Assembly: GCF_000739375.1 (NCBI RefSeq)
Contig: NZ_CP006704.1
Coordinates: forward strand, 1,612,001-1,676,000
Length of the DNA: 64,000 bases
Direction of reading: 5' to 3'
From: Comamonas testosteroni TK102
GTDB lineage: Bacteria > Pseudomonadota > Gammaproteobacteria > Burkholderiales > Burkholderiaceae_C
Made by a program: the position numbers and the translations under genes. The notes under the pieces were generated by a model. The model was not told where the DNA came from. It ran no database searches and was given only the letters and a program-made list of their open reading frames with translations. Below are positions 55,712-64,000 of this stretch, one piece after another. Within the stretch, counting starts at the first letter, position 1. Each line of letters begins with the position of its first letter.

Positions 55712-56839
55712 ATGACCATGCTTTTGTCGCAAGAGCAGGAACTGCTCAAGGACAGTGCTGCAGCCTTTCTCGCGCAGGAAGCGCCTGTGGCCCAGCAGCG
55801 TCGCCTGCGCGATGCAAAGGTGGAACAGGGCTTTGATACGTCGCTGTGGCAGCAGATGGTGGAGATGGGATGGCCCGTGGCGGTACTGCCCGAATCGCAT
55901 GAGGGGCTGGCTGCAGGCTATCTGGGCATGGGTGCCGTGTTTGAGGCGATTGGCCGCAACCTGTCGGCCCAGCCGTTGCTGAGCCAGGCCGTGCTGGCAC
56001 CGGAGCTGCTGATTCGCGCGGGCTCTGCGGCCCAGCAGGCGCAGTGGCTGCCCCTGCTCGCCAGTGGTCAGGCCAGGCTGGCGCTGGCCCTAGAGGGAAA
56101 AGCCGGCCAGCATCAGGCCGATGCATCGGGTGCGGTGGCCGAGCAGTCCGGCACAGGCTGGAGCCTGAGCGGCGAAAAGGCCTTTGTGCTGGATGGCGTG
56201 GGCGCCAATGGCTTTGTGGTGCAGGCTGTCTCGGGCGAAGGTGCTCCCGGCCTGTGGCTGGTGCCTGCCGATGCCCAAGGTGTCAGCGTCAGCCCCATGA
56301 GCGTGATAGACAGCCGCAACATGGCGCGCGTGCGGTTTGACCAGGTGGCTCTGAGTGCCGAGATGGCACTGGTGGCCAGGCCGGCGGCTCGGGCGCTGGA
56401 GGAAGTGCTGGACCGGGCCAGAGCCTGTCTTGCCGCAGAGTCGCTGGGCCTGCTGCGTGAGGTGTTCGAGCGCACGACAAGCTATCTGAAGGAGCGCGTT
56501 CAGTTCGATGTGCAGATCGGCTCATTCCAGGCATTGCAGCACCGTGCGGCACGCCTGTATGTGGAGCTTGAGCTGCTGGAGAGCTGCGTGCTGGCGGCCC
56601 TCGAAGCCATTGACTCGGGCCGCGAAGACAAGGTGCCCGAGCTGGTCAGCATGGCCAAGGCCAGGGCATCCGACCTCTGCGAGAAGCTCTGCAACGAGGC
56701 CATACAGCTGCATGGCGGCATCGGGGTGACGGACGAACTGGACATCGGTCTGTTCTTCAAGCGGGCACGCGTCTTGCAACGCCTGCTGGGCGACGGCAGC
56801 TATCACCGCAACCGCTTTGCACAACTGAAAGGTTTCTGA
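55712..56839 (+). CDS. Acyl-CoA dehydrogenase (partner half)
   Basis: 375 aa from ATG 55712 with ATGGAGACAAGA upstream. The N-terminus TMLLSQEQELLKDSAAAFL and the middle VQFDVQIGSFQALQHRAARL are typical, but the C-terminus reads QLHGGIGVTDELDIGLFF, the partner-half motif. It pairs with the 54444 product, a 71-bp gap apart. It carries no obvious catalytic Glu in the canonical place. Confidence 0.85.
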   Translation: MTMLLSQEQELLKDSAAAFLAQEAPVAQQRRLRDAKVEQGFDTSLWQQMVEMGWPVAVLPESHEGLAAGYLGMGAVFEAIGRNLSAQPLLSQAVLAPELLIRAGSAAQQAQWLPLLASGQARLALALEGKAGQHQADASGAVAEQSGTGWSLSGEKAFVLDGVGANGFVVQAVSGEGAPGLWLVPADAQGVSVSPMSVIDSRNMARVRFDQVALSAEMALVARPAARALEEVLDRARACLAAESLGLLREVFERTTSYLKERVQFDVQIGSFQALQHRAARLYVELELLESCVLAALEAIDSGREDKVPELVSMAKARASDLCEKLCNEAIQLHGGIGVTDELDIGLFFKRARVLQRLLGDGSYHRNRFAQLKGF

Positions 56840-56840
56840 G

Positions 56841-58547
56841 ATGAGCGATGCCTTGGTTTCCATAGGTGAAAAGATCCGCAGCGTTCGCGCTCAGCTGACG
56901 GCGGCGGGCGCACCTTTTGAAGTGCAGCAGATCACGCTGCCCGATGGGCGCAGCGTGGCCGCCTATCGCAATGCGTTTCAGAATCTGGCCCAGCTGATCG
57001 ATGCGGGCCGGGTCCACGGTGCGGCCGAGTTCATGGTCTATGGCGATGATCGCTGGACCTTCGACCGCTTCTTTGCCGCAGCCGACGCACTGGCCAGCCG
57101 CTTGCAGAAGCAGCAAGGCCTCAAGGCCGGCGACCGGGTGGCCATCGCCATGCGCAACCGCCCCGAGTGGGCGGTGGCCTTTGCTGCCACGGCCTTGCTT
57201 GGCGCCGTGCCGGTGCCTCTGAACAGCTTTGGTCTGAGCAGCGAACTGATGGCCAATCTGGAGGACACGAGTCCGGTGATGCTGATCTGCGATGCCGACC
57301 GCCACGCTCGCATCAGCCAGGCCATTGCGCAGACTGCCATCAAGACGGTGGTGGTGGATGGTGAGGCTGGCGACATCAGCTGGCTGGCGCTGACCGCAGG
57401 CGGTCATGATGGCTTTGTGTCGCCGCAGCTGAGTGCCGATGAAGCTGCGCTGATCCTGTTCACATCGGGTGCCACCAGCCGTGCCAAGGGCGTGGAGTCC
57501 ACGCACCGTGCCGTGTGCCAGGGCATCTTCAATATCGACTTCATCGGCGCAGTGGCGGCCATGACCTCGCCGGACGCGATTGCCGCCATCATGGCGCGGC
57601 AGCTGCAGCCGACCACCTTGTCGGCCGTGCCGCTGTTCCACGTCAGCGGCCTGCATGCCCAGCTGCTGGTCAGCCTGCGCCATGGCCGCCGCCTGATCTT
57701 TGTGCACCGCTGGGAGCCCGAGAAGGCTGCCGAGCTGATCCGCAACGAGAAAGTCACCCAGTTCAATGGTGCGCCCAGCATGGTGCAGCAGCTGATCGGC
57801 CTGCCCGGCTTCGAGCAGCCGCAAAGCTCGGGCAATCTCTCCGGCGTGGGCTTTGGCGGGGCGGGACTGCACCCGCGCCTGATCGATGAGGTGCTGACCA
57901 AGTTCAAGGGGCGCATGTCCGGCATAGGATTTGGACTGACCGAATCCAACGGCGTCTGCGCAGGCAGCTCGGGTCGCATGTTCGAGGAGCATCCGCGTAG
58001 CTCGGGGGTGCTGTCGCCCATCATCGAGGTGCGTATTGCCGACCTGGATGGCGCCGCCCTGCCCGTGGGGCAGAGCGGCGAGATCTGGCTGCGGGGCGTG
58101 ACCCTGATGGAGCGCTATTGCGGCGACGAGGAGGCTACCGCCAAGGCCATGCAGGGGGGCTGGTTCCACACCGGAGACATAGGCTTTCTGAACGATGAGG
58201 GCTTCCTGACCATCGTCGACCGCATCAAGGACGTGATCAACCGCAGCGGTGAAAAGATTGCCGCGGCCGAGGTCGAGGCCTGCCTGCTGCAGCATGAGTC
58301 GCTGGAGGAGGCCGCCGTGTTCTCCATGCCGCACGAGGTCACGGGCGAGCAGGTCGTAGCCGTGGTGGTCGGGAAATCGTGGAGTCAGGTCACTCCCGAG
58401 CTGCTTCGCGAGTTCGTGGCTCAGCGGCTGGCCAGCTACAAGGTGCCCAGCCGTATCGTCGTGCGTGCCGAGCCTTTGCCGCGCAATCCCGCCGGCAAGA
58501 TGCTCAAGGCATCGATTCGCAAGGAATGTGCCCATCTGCTGAGTTGA
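56841..58547 (+). CDS. Acyl-CoA ligase (AMP-forming), last gene of the operon
   Basis: 568 aa from ATG 56841, one base after the previous stop (TGAGATG). Adenylation P-loop LFTSGATSRAKGVEST near residue 200 (SGATSRAKG, with Ala and Arg in place of the usual Thr-Gly), GFGLTESNG, FHTGDIGFLN, and the catalytic Lys in NPAGKMLKASI. The P-loop substitution is unusual but the Lys is retained. It forms an acyl-CoA thioester, presumably of a steroid acid or a ring-degradation product. A strong terminator follows 46 bp downstream. Confidence 0.86.
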   Translation: MSDALVSIGEKIRSVRAQLTAAGAPFEVQQITLPDGRSVAAYRNAFQNLAQLIDAGRVHGAAEFMVYGDDRWTFDRFFAAADALASRLQKQQGLKAGDRVAIAMRNRPEWAVAFAATALLGAVPVPLNSFGLSSELMANLEDTSPVMLICDADRHARISQAIAQTAIKTVVVDGEAGDISWLALTAGGHDGFVSPQLSADEAALILFTSGATSRAKGVESTHRAVCQGIFNIDFIGAVAAMTSPDAIAAIMARQLQPTTLSAVPLFHVSGLHAQLLVSLRHGRRLIFVHRWEPEKAAELIRNEKVTQFNGAPSMVQQLIGLPGFEQPQSSGNLSGVGFGGAGLHPRLIDEVLTKFKGRMSGIGFGLTESNGVCAGSSGRMFEEHPRSSGVLSPIIEVRIADLDGAALPVGQSGEIWLRGVTLMERYCGDEEATAKAMQGGWFHTGDIGFLNDEGFLTIVDRIKDVINRSGEKIAAAEVEACLLQHESLEEAAVFSMPHEVTGEQVVAVVVGKSWSQVTPELLREFVAQRLASYKVPSRIVVRAEPLPRNPAGKMLKASIRKECAHLLS

Positions 58548-58592
58548 TGCCCGGATCGGGGTGGTTCTAGGACTTTCCCGATCTGCTTTCCA

Positions 58593-58628
58593 AAGCCTGC
58601 TGCTGCCTCGCGCACCAGCAGGCTTTTT
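58593..58628 (+). terminator. Rho-independent terminator of the 45824-58547 operon
   Basis: AAGCCTGCTG (58593-58602) pairs with CAGCAGGCTT (58616-58625), a perfect 10-bp stem, followed by T to 58628. Confidence 0.82.
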
Positions 58629-58828
58629 CATTGGGAAAAACTCTTTGAGTTACCCATGTGGACTAGGTCTCTAGGGTCTGTCAGTAGTCAACTCAGACGA
58701 TGGTTGAACAGACCTGCTGACGCAGTATGCAACTGCCTGCAAACGGCAAAACCACTGGGACTGCGCGAGGCGATGTACTTCGTTTGTAGCACCCACCAAA
58801 AATAAGTTCTAGAACCTAGGAGACAGAG

Positions 58829-60208
58829 ATGAAGTTTGTGACAGACAGGACTCCGCTCGCAGTGGCAGTTGGCCTGATGGTTGCATCGTCGGCATGGGCG
58901 AAGGTGCCGGCGAGCGAAGCAGAGCAGCTGGGCAAGGAATTGACCTGCGTGGGAGCCATCAAGGCCGGCAACAAGGAAGGCACGATTCCCGAGTTCACTG
59001 GCAAATGGGCTGGTGCGCCCACCGGCGTGGCCCATGTGCAATCCAGCGGCAAGCATCCCGTGGATATCTATGCCGATGAAAAGCCTCTGTTCGTGATCAC
59101 GGCGGAGAACATGGACAAGTATGGCGACAAGCTCAGCGCCGGCCAGAAAGCCATGTTCCAGAAGTACCCCAAGACCATGCAGATTCCGGTCTACAAGGGG
59201 CATCGTGACTTCCGCTATACGGATGAAGTCTGCGCCGTGCTGAAGAAGAATGCACTGGAGTCCGAGGTCGTCGACAACGGCATGGGCATCAAGGGCAGCT
59301 TCGGAGCGATCAACTTCCCGATTCCCAAGACCGGACAGGAAGTGATCTGGAACAACCTGCTGCCCACGCGTGCCTACACCGAGTCCATCACGCGTGACAT
59401 GGCAAACGTGCTGTCGGACGGCAGCATGAGCTTCGGCCGCATGCAGAACCTGAATCTGGACATGGTCAACAAGCCGGAGATGCTGGGCAAGCCGGTCGAA
59501 GGCGTGATGGCCTATACGCGCACCAGAACGCTGGCTCCCGAGCGCGAGAAGGGCGGCGTGACCCACTCCGTGGAGCCCGTCAACTTCGCCAAGGACAAGC
59601 GCCTGGCCTGGAGCTACGACCCCGGTACACGCCGTGTGCGCCAGGTGCCCGAGTATGGCTTCGACCAGCCCATGGCCGGAACCGGCGGCAAGATGACCAT
59701 CGACTCGGACCGTCTCTTCAACGGCTCTCCCGAGCGCTACAGCTGGAAGTTGCTGGGCAAGAAGGAAATGTACATCCCCGCCAACAACTACAAGATCCAC
59801 CAGCCCACGGTGAAGTACGCCGACCTGCTCAAGCCCGGTCATGCCAACCCCGATTTCATGCGCTATGAGCTGCGTCGCGTCTGGGCCGTGGAAGGCACCC
59901 TGAAGGACGGCTTCCGGCATGTCTATGGCAAGCGTGTGCTGTTCGTCGACGAGGACACCGGCCAGGCCGTGGCCGCGGACATGTATGACGCGCGCGGCCA
60001 GCTGTGGCAGCACGCCTTCATCAACTACTACTACTCCTTCGACATCAAGGCCTGGCATGCAGGCACGTCCTTCTATCACGACCTGAACTCTGGCGGGTAC
60101 ATGGGCTACAACCTTTTTCAGGAACGAGCCCAGGGTCCCGTCCTGAACAAGGGTGATCTCGTGCCCGCCATGTTCACGCCAGAAGCCGCGCGCAACGCGG
60201 GCAACTAA
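58829..60208 (+). CDS. DUF1329 outer-membrane-lipoprotein-sorting-like protein
   Basis: 459 aa from ATG 58829 with CCTAGGAGACAGAG upstream. A signal peptide (FVTDRTPLAVAVGLMVASSA ending WA-KVPA) directs export. The mature part is rich in aromatic strands (VRQVPEYGFDQPM, KEMYIPANNYKIH) in the LolA-like DUF1329 fold. DUF1329 and DUF1302 genes are commonly paired beside RND permeases in steroid, alkane and terpene degraders, where a role in moving hydrophobic substrates across the outer membrane is suspected. The pair sits after the catabolic operon here. Regulation may use the 58660 CCTAGTCC half-site. Confidence 0.82.
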   Translation: MKFVTDRTPLAVAVGLMVASSAWAKVPASEAEQLGKELTCVGAIKAGNKEGTIPEFTGKWAGAPTGVAHVQSSGKHPVDIYADEKPLFVITAENMDKYGDKLSAGQKAMFQKYPKTMQIPVYKGHRDFRYTDEVCAVLKKNALESEVVDNGMGIKGSFGAINFPIPKTGQEVIWNNLLPTRAYTESITRDMANVLSDGSMSFGRMQNLNLDMVNKPEMLGKPVEGVMAYTRTRTLAPEREKGGVTHSVEPVNFAKDKRLAWSYDPGTRRVRQVPEYGFDQPMAGTGGKMTIDSDRLFNGSPERYSWKLLGKKEMYIPANNYKIHQPTVKYADLLKPGHANPDFMRYELRRVWAVEGTLKDGFRHVYGKRVLFVDEDTGQAVAADMYDARGQLWQHAFINYYYSFDIKAWHAGTSFYHDLNSGGYMGYNLFQERAQGPVLNKGDLVPAMFTPEAARNAGN

Positions 60209-60231
60209 GTTTTATCAACGAGCGACTCACT

Positions 60232-61755
60232 ATGAAAAACAATATGAAGAAACTCACTCCCATCGCAGTGGCGGCGCTGCTGTCCCTGGGCATGGGAGCG
60301 GTTCAAGCGGGGGAGACTGTCGAGCTGGGCGATGGTATGAAGTTCGACTGGCGTCTCAACGTGAGCTATGGCCTGGGTGTTCGTCTGGACAACCCGTCGC
60401 CGGTGCTGAACACGGACGGCAACAACAACTTCAAGAAGGGCGCGCTGACGGCCAACCGCCTGGGCGCTGTCTGGGAGAGCAAGCTGTCAAAGGGCGACAG
60501 CGGCTTTGTGCTGAACGCCAGCACCTTCTATGACGACGTCTACCACCAGCGCAACGACAACAAGGGCCCGATCAGCACGGCCGGTCCCGTGGACGAGTTC
60601 AACTCTGCTGCCAAGCGCTATGGCGGCGGATATTCGCGTCTTCTCGATACCTATGCATACACCAGCTTCAACATGGGCGAGACCCGTGCCACGGTGCGTC
60701 TGGGCAAGCAAGTGGTGAACTGGGGCGAGTCCATGTATTTTGCCAATATCGCTGCGGCCCAGGGCCCCAGCGATGCGGCAAAGGCCGCCTCGCCCGGAGC
60801 CGAAGTCAAGGAAATCCTGCTGCCTGAAGACCAGATCTCGGCCTCGCTGGAAGTCAGTCCCAAGCTCTCGCTGCTGGGTCACTACCAGTTCGGCTTCCAC
60901 GAGACGCTGCTGCCTGCTCCCGGCATGTACACCAGCACCAGCAATGCCCTGGGTCCCGGCGCCTCCTGCCTGGGTGTCTACAACGGCGCGACCTGCCGAG
61001 GCCTGCGACGCGGCAATGACATCCGCCCCAGCAGCTCGGGTCAATGGGGTATCGGCGGTCGCTATCGCGTGACCGACGAGACGGAAGTCGGCCTCTACTA
61101 CCTGAACTACAACGACCGCACTCCCTCGCTGGTCGTGAACATGAACGGCGCGATACCGACGGGCTACCAGGTTCGCTATTTCGACGATATCAAGATGCTG
61201 GGAACCACGGTCAGCACGACCTTCGGCAAGTTCTCGGCCTTTGGCGAAGCCAGCTACCGCAAGGGCACGCCCGTGCTCAACGGCAACGGTGTGGCGGTGC
61301 GTGGGGATGTGGTGCAGGGCAACGTCGGCGGTATCTTCAATATCGGCCGCACCGGTATCGCGGACGACATGTCCCTGGCCGCCGAAATCTCCGGCTCTCG
61401 CGTGATCAGCGTGGCCGATGGCAGCTCCACCGACAACCTGAGCTTCAAGACCCGCAACTCACTGGTGGCAGGCGCGACCCTGACGCTGGGCTACCCCGGC
61501 ATCTTCGAGGGCTGGGATCTGAGCATCCCCATCAGCTATCAGTCGCAACTGCGCGGTCGTTCACTGGTCGGCACCTTCGGCGGCGGCCAGAGCGACAGCC
61601 GGTTGAGCATTGGCGCGACGTTTGTGCGCAAGAGCAATTTCTCGATCAACGTGGCCTATATCAACTACCTGGGCAATCCTTCCGCCGACTCCCTGCGCGC
61701 ACGCCCTCTGGCCGACCGCGACCAGCTGTCGGTTACCGCCAAGTACTCGTTCTGA
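60232..61755 (+). CDS. DUF1302 outer-membrane-like protein
   Basis: 507 aa from ATG 60232 (alternative ATG 60244). Signal peptide MKNNMKKLTPIAVAALLSLG ending VQA-GETVE. The mature part is all beta with alternating residues and ends in TAKYSF, the C-terminal aromatic expected of an outer-membrane barrel. It probably forms or supports a channel for hydrophobic substrates, with the DUF1329 product 23 bp upstream. No catalytic motif. A strong terminator follows. Confidence 0.83.
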   Translation: MKNNMKKLTPIAVAALLSLGMGAVQAGETVELGDGMKFDWRLNVSYGLGVRLDNPSPVLNTDGNNNFKKGALTANRLGAVWESKLSKGDSGFVLNASTFYDDVYHQRNDNKGPISTAGPVDEFNSAAKRYGGGYSRLLDTYAYTSFNMGETRATVRLGKQVVNWGESMYFANIAAAQGPSDAAKAASPGAEVKEILLPEDQISASLEVSPKLSLLGHYQFGFHETLLPAPGMYTSTSNALGPGASCLGVYNGATCRGLRRGNDIRPSSSGQWGIGGRYRVTDETEVGLYYLNYNDRTPSLVVNMNGAIPTGYQVRYFDDIKMLGTTVSTTFGKFSAFGEASYRKGTPVLNGNGVAVRGDVVQGNVGGIFNIGRTGIADDMSLAAEISGSRVISVADGSSTDNLSFKTRNSLVAGATLTLGYPGIFEGWDLSIPISYQSQLRGRSLVGTFGGGQSDSRLSIGATFVRKSNFSINVAYINYLGNPSADSLRARPLADRDQLSVTAKYSF

Positions 61756-61776
61756 AGCACAGCAACGAGCCAGCAC

Positions 61777-61806
61777 CACAAAAGCCCGGCTCTCCGGGCT
61801 TTTGTG
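61777..61806. terminator. Terminator after the DUF1302 gene
   Basis: CACAAAAGCCCGG (61777-61789), loop CTCT, CCGGGCTTTTGTG (61794-61806): a perfect 13-bp stem with A/T-rich ends. Confidence 0.78.
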
Positions 61807-61826
61807 TTTGAAAGAGGTCTGAGTAC

Positions 61827-62930
61827 ATGCCAATAACGACCGGAAAATGGATCGCCCCCTTGAGGGCCATGGCGCTGGGATTGATGAGCAGTGCCGCATC
61901 GGGGCAGTATCTGCTGGACGCCTTGCCTCCTTTGCCCAAGGTAGCTCCCTTGATGGCACCCACCGAGCTGCACGGTGATACACAGGGCGACATCCGTTTC
62001 AGGTCCAGCAGCCCATATGACCTCGATGTGCTGCTGGGCCAGCCGGCCAGGGCAGAGGCAACCATGGGCATGGGCAAGCTGTTCCTGCCCAAGGGGGCCA
62101 GCGAGAAGAAGCAGGTGCCGGCCATGGTGGTCCTGCCGGGCGGCGCCGGTGCCATTCCCGGGCGCGAGAGCGAAATGGCACAGATGCTGGCCGACAACGG
62201 CATTGCTGCGCTGCTGGTCGATAACTTCAAGCCGCGCGGCATCAGCGAAGACATGCCTTACGCGCTCAAGATCATGGGTACCTCCGAGTTCGATGCCGTG
62301 GCCGATGCCTATGCCGCACTCAAGGCCTTGAACAAACACCCCGCCATCGATGGCTGGCGTATCGGGGTGATGGGCTTTTCCAAGGGCGGAATCGCGGCGC
62401 GCATGAGTCTGGATGCCCGTATTCGAGACAAGCTGGCACCTTTCATCCAGCCCTTTGCCTTGCATGTGGACTTCTACGGGCCTTGCTACGCGCTGCTGCA
62501 GTCACGCAAGACCACAGGCTCGCCCTTGCTCAGCTTCAGAGCGGGGGAGGATGCATCGAATGATCTGGTTGCCTGCGCGCAGCAGGAAAAGATCCTGCGT
62601 GAGGCCGGCTCCGAAGTCAGCACCGTGGTCTATGCCAGGGCCGGCCATGACTGGGAAAGCGACAAGCCGCGCGAGATGACGAATCGTCCCTACCTGGCTG
62701 GCTGCACCATCGAGTTCAACGACAAGGACTTTCCCGTCTTCAATGGCCAGCCTCTGATTCCCGCCGGGGCTCAGACTGATCGCCAGACACGCTACAGAAT
62801 CCGGGTGCAAAGCGGTAAAGCGCTGGGAGACTGCGTCAAGGTGGGCTATATCGCCGGGCGCGATGAAACCGCACGCAGCCTGGCCGGCAAGCAGTTGCTG
62901 CAGTTTCTCAAGGTAAAGTTCGAGCAGTAG
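61827..62930 (+). CDS. Dienelactone-hydrolase-like alpha/beta hydrolase, probably exported
   Basis: 367 aa from ATG 61827 with AAAGAGG upstream. The N-terminus WIAPLRAMALGLMSSAASGQ is a plausible signal peptide. The hydrolase core shows MVVLPGGAGAIPG, a nucleophile elbow GVMGFSKGGIAAR (Ser), and the catalytic His in ARAGHDWES. Members hydrolyse lactones or esters. It follows the terminator at 61806 but has no clear promoter, so low-level read-through is possible. In this setting it might act on a steroid lactone or ester in the periplasm. Confidence 0.75.
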   Translation: MPITTGKWIAPLRAMALGLMSSAASGQYLLDALPPLPKVAPLMAPTELHGDTQGDIRFRSSSPYDLDVLLGQPARAEATMGMGKLFLPKGASEKKQVPAMVVLPGGAGAIPGRESEMAQMLADNGIAALLVDNFKPRGISEDMPYALKIMGTSEFDAVADAYAALKALNKHPAIDGWRIGVMGFSKGGIAARMSLDARIRDKLAPFIQPFALHVDFYGPCYALLQSRKTTGSPLLSFRAGEDASNDLVACAQQEKILREAGSEVSTVVYARAGHDWESDKPREMTNRPYLAGCTIEFNDKDFPVFNGQPLIPAGAQTDRQTRYRIRVQSGKALGDCVKVGYIAGRDETARSLAGKQLLQFLKVKFEQ

Positions 62931-62953
62931 CCAAGGTTCTGCAGAAAGCACGG

Positions 62954-62977
62954 AGGCCAGCGATCGCTGGCCTTTTT
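62954..62977 (+). terminator. Terminator after the dienelactone-hydrolase-like gene
   Basis: AGGCCAGC (62954-62961), GATC, GCTGGCCT (62966-62973), a perfect palindrome with a run of T to 62977. Confidence 0.78.
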
Positions 62978-63094
62978 CATGTCTTGAGTCTGCCTCAAGT
63001 AGCTGTCCATGAAGGGGGTGAAACTATCAGGAGAGCAGCATTTCAATGAAAGGGCCGCGCAGCCATGCTGCGCGGCCTGGTGAAGTGCAGCGGC

Positions 63095-63553
63095 TCAGGC
63101 GGCGGCTTGCAGCACGCTGCGATCGCCGATCTCCAGCAGCATCGTCATGCTGCGCTTCTGGATGCGCCAGCCCGCCGGCAGCTGCATCCATTCGTCTTCA
63201 TAGAAACCGATGGCGTCGTAGCGCAGATGACTGCGCGGGCCCAGTCCCTGATGCACGGCGCGTACCTGGATCCTGCTGCGTGGACGAGCCGGGTCGTCGG
63301 CATCGACCTCCAGATTGCCCAGCAGATGCTGGGTGGGGCCGCAGCCGTCGAGGTGTGTGCTGATCATGCGGCGGACCCTGGCGACCCCTTCGCAGAGGTA
63401 GCTGCCACCGTAGACCGTGGTGCAGTCGGGCGCGAACACCTGCTGCAGCAGGTCCCAGTTGCGCGTGTCGCAGGCCGTTGCATAGCGGATCAGGGTCTGG
63501 GCCAGAGCATGCTCGAGAAGAAGCTGCTCCAGCGTGCTTGCTGCAGTCTGCAT
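63095..63553 (-). CDS. SnoaL-like (NTF2-fold) protein
   Basis: 152 aa from ATG 63553, whose A overlaps the stop of the upstream RND gene (TGATG); a GTG at 63556 is possible. NTF2-like fold: TLEQLLLEHALAQTLIRYAT, TRNWDLLQQVFAPDCTTVYG and the C-terminal AGWRIQKRSMTMLLE. The pattern is that of SnoaL_4 proteins found in steroid and aromatic pathways, some of which are isomerases or dehydratases. The substrate is unknown. Translational coupling to the RND gene suggests a shared pathway. Confidence 0.72.
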   Translation of the reverse strand: MQTAASTLEQLLLEHALAQTLIRYATACDTRNWDLLQQVFAPDCTTVYGGSYLCEGVARVRRMISTHLDGCGPTQHLLGNLEVDADDPARPRSRIQVRAVHQGLGPRSHLRYDAIGFYEDEWMQLPAGWRIQKRSMTMLLEIGDRSVLQAAA

Positions 63554-64000
63554 CACAGTTTTCCGTTCACGGAGGACTGGGGTTCGGGTTTGAGCATGCC
63601 GCCTGCGTGGCTGATGCCCCCTGCGCTGCCTGCCGCATGGGCATGTCTGGGCTGCTGGTGCAGGCGCCTGACACGTGCCTTGGCTTCGGCCGCACCCACA
63701 TTCAGCCAGTAGGCCATGGCGGGCAGCAGGAAGATGGCGCCAAGCATGTTTACGAGGAACATGAAGGCCAGCAGGATGCCCATGTCTGCCTGGAACTTCA
63801 GCGCCGAGAAAGCCCAGGTGCCCACGCCTATGGACATGGTCAGTGCCGTGAAGATGGCGGCATTGCCGCGCTGGCGCATGGCTTCATAGAAGGCCTCGCG
63901 CAGCGTGATGTCGCGCTCGCGCAGCTCGTGTTGCATGCTCTCGAACAGGTAGATGCCATAGTCCACGCCCACGCCCACGCCCAGGGCCACCACGGGGAGC
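63553..64000 (-). CDS. RND/MMPL-family permease, C-terminal part (5' end beyond the window)
   Basis: About 149 codons visible, running off the right edge. It opens with ALGVGVGVDYGIYLFESMQ, the D-containing helix 4 motif of the MMPL/HAE3 (sterol-sensing) branch, then NAAIFTALTMSIGVGTWAFS and MGILLAFMFLVNMLGAIFLL as further helices. The tail HQQPRHAHAAGSAGGISHAG is cytoplasmic. RND/MMPL proteins with DUF1302/DUF1329 genes are typical of steroid regions, suggesting transport of a steroid across the envelope. Confidence 0.85.
   Translation of the reverse strand, partial: LPVVALGVGVGVDYGIYLFESMQHELRERDITLREAFYEAMRQRGNAAIFTALTMSIGVGTWAFSALKFQADMGILLAFMFLVNMLGAIFLLPAMAYWLNVGAAEAKARVRRLHQQPRHAHAAGSAGGISHAGGMLKPEPQSSVNGKL

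Noticed and set aside
58771..58790. Eighth copy of the operator dyad upstream of the DUF1329 gene
   Set aside because: TTCGTTTGTAG shares only the centre; fewer than half of the positions outside it match.

Overview
The window is about 63% GC proteobacterial DNA and almost certainly comes from Comamonas (C. testosteroni / C. thiooxydans group). The strongest markers are the adjacent genes at 40565-41338 and 41448-41825. The first reads as the Comamonas 3-alpha-hydroxysteroid dehydrogenase/carbonyl reductase HsdA (257 aa). The second reads as the 125-aa Comamonas delta5-3-ketosteroid isomerase, with Tyr14, Asp38 and Asp99 all in place. Most of the window is part of a large steroid / bile-acid catabolic region.

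Layout. (1) 1-5431 is flanking DNA: a partial MFS transporter divergent from a LysR regulator, a small Cys-rich protein, an HD-domain nucleotidase and a membrane diguanylate cyclase. (2) 5651-18942 holds an alpha-methylacyl-CoA racemase-type gene divergent from an SDR, then a run of thiolase, FadB-like hydratase/dehydrogenase, GMC oxidoreductase, fused two-domain acyl-CoA dehydrogenase, MFS and acyl-CoA ligase. (3) 19039-31343 holds three more MFS carriers of the same subfamily, a D-aminoacylase-type amidohydrolase, an EthD-like protein, a KshA-like Rieske oxygenase, an SDR, an aldehyde dehydrogenase and a 7-alpha-HSD-like SDR. (4) 31617-36026 is a block of general genes (LysR, DsbA-like, degenerate beta-lactamase fold, SnoaL, cytochrome c). 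(5) 36253-41825 has two FadH/BaiCD-like flavoenzymes divergent from hsdA-ksi. (6) 42047-44857 is a second mixed block (YjaB-like GNAT, LysR, SDR, GFA). (7) 44903-58547 is an enoyl-CoA hydratase divergent from an unbroken 11-gene operon. That operon matches the gene content of the mycobacterial igr operon (ChsH2-like MaoC-DUF35, ChsH1-like MaoC, Ltp2-like aldolase, paired acyl-CoA dehydrogenases) and adds two ligases, a beta-lactamase-fold hydrolase and two more dehydrogenases. (8) 58829-64000 holds a DUF1329/DUF1302 envelope pair, a dienelactone-hydrolase-like protein, a SnoaL-like protein and the C-terminus of an RND/MMPL protein.

How they fit together. Uptake (MFS, DUF1302/1329/RND), CoA activation (three ligases), epimerisation (racemase), dehydrogenation, hydration, aldol or thiolytic cleavage and aldehyde oxidation make a plausible side-chain degradation route for C24 bile acids. 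HsdA, KSI, the other SDRs, the flavoenzymes and the Rieske oxygenase would act on the nucleus. The substrates are inferred from family and context.

Most notable observations. A dyad close to CATCGTCCGTTTGGACGATG occurs in seven promoter gaps, usually 55-75 nt from a start codon, and would tie most of the steroid transcription units into one regulon. Two catabolic genes (8002-9208 and 47594-48698) are each broken by one extra base in a 7-nt G/C run, which may be sequencing error or real inactivation.
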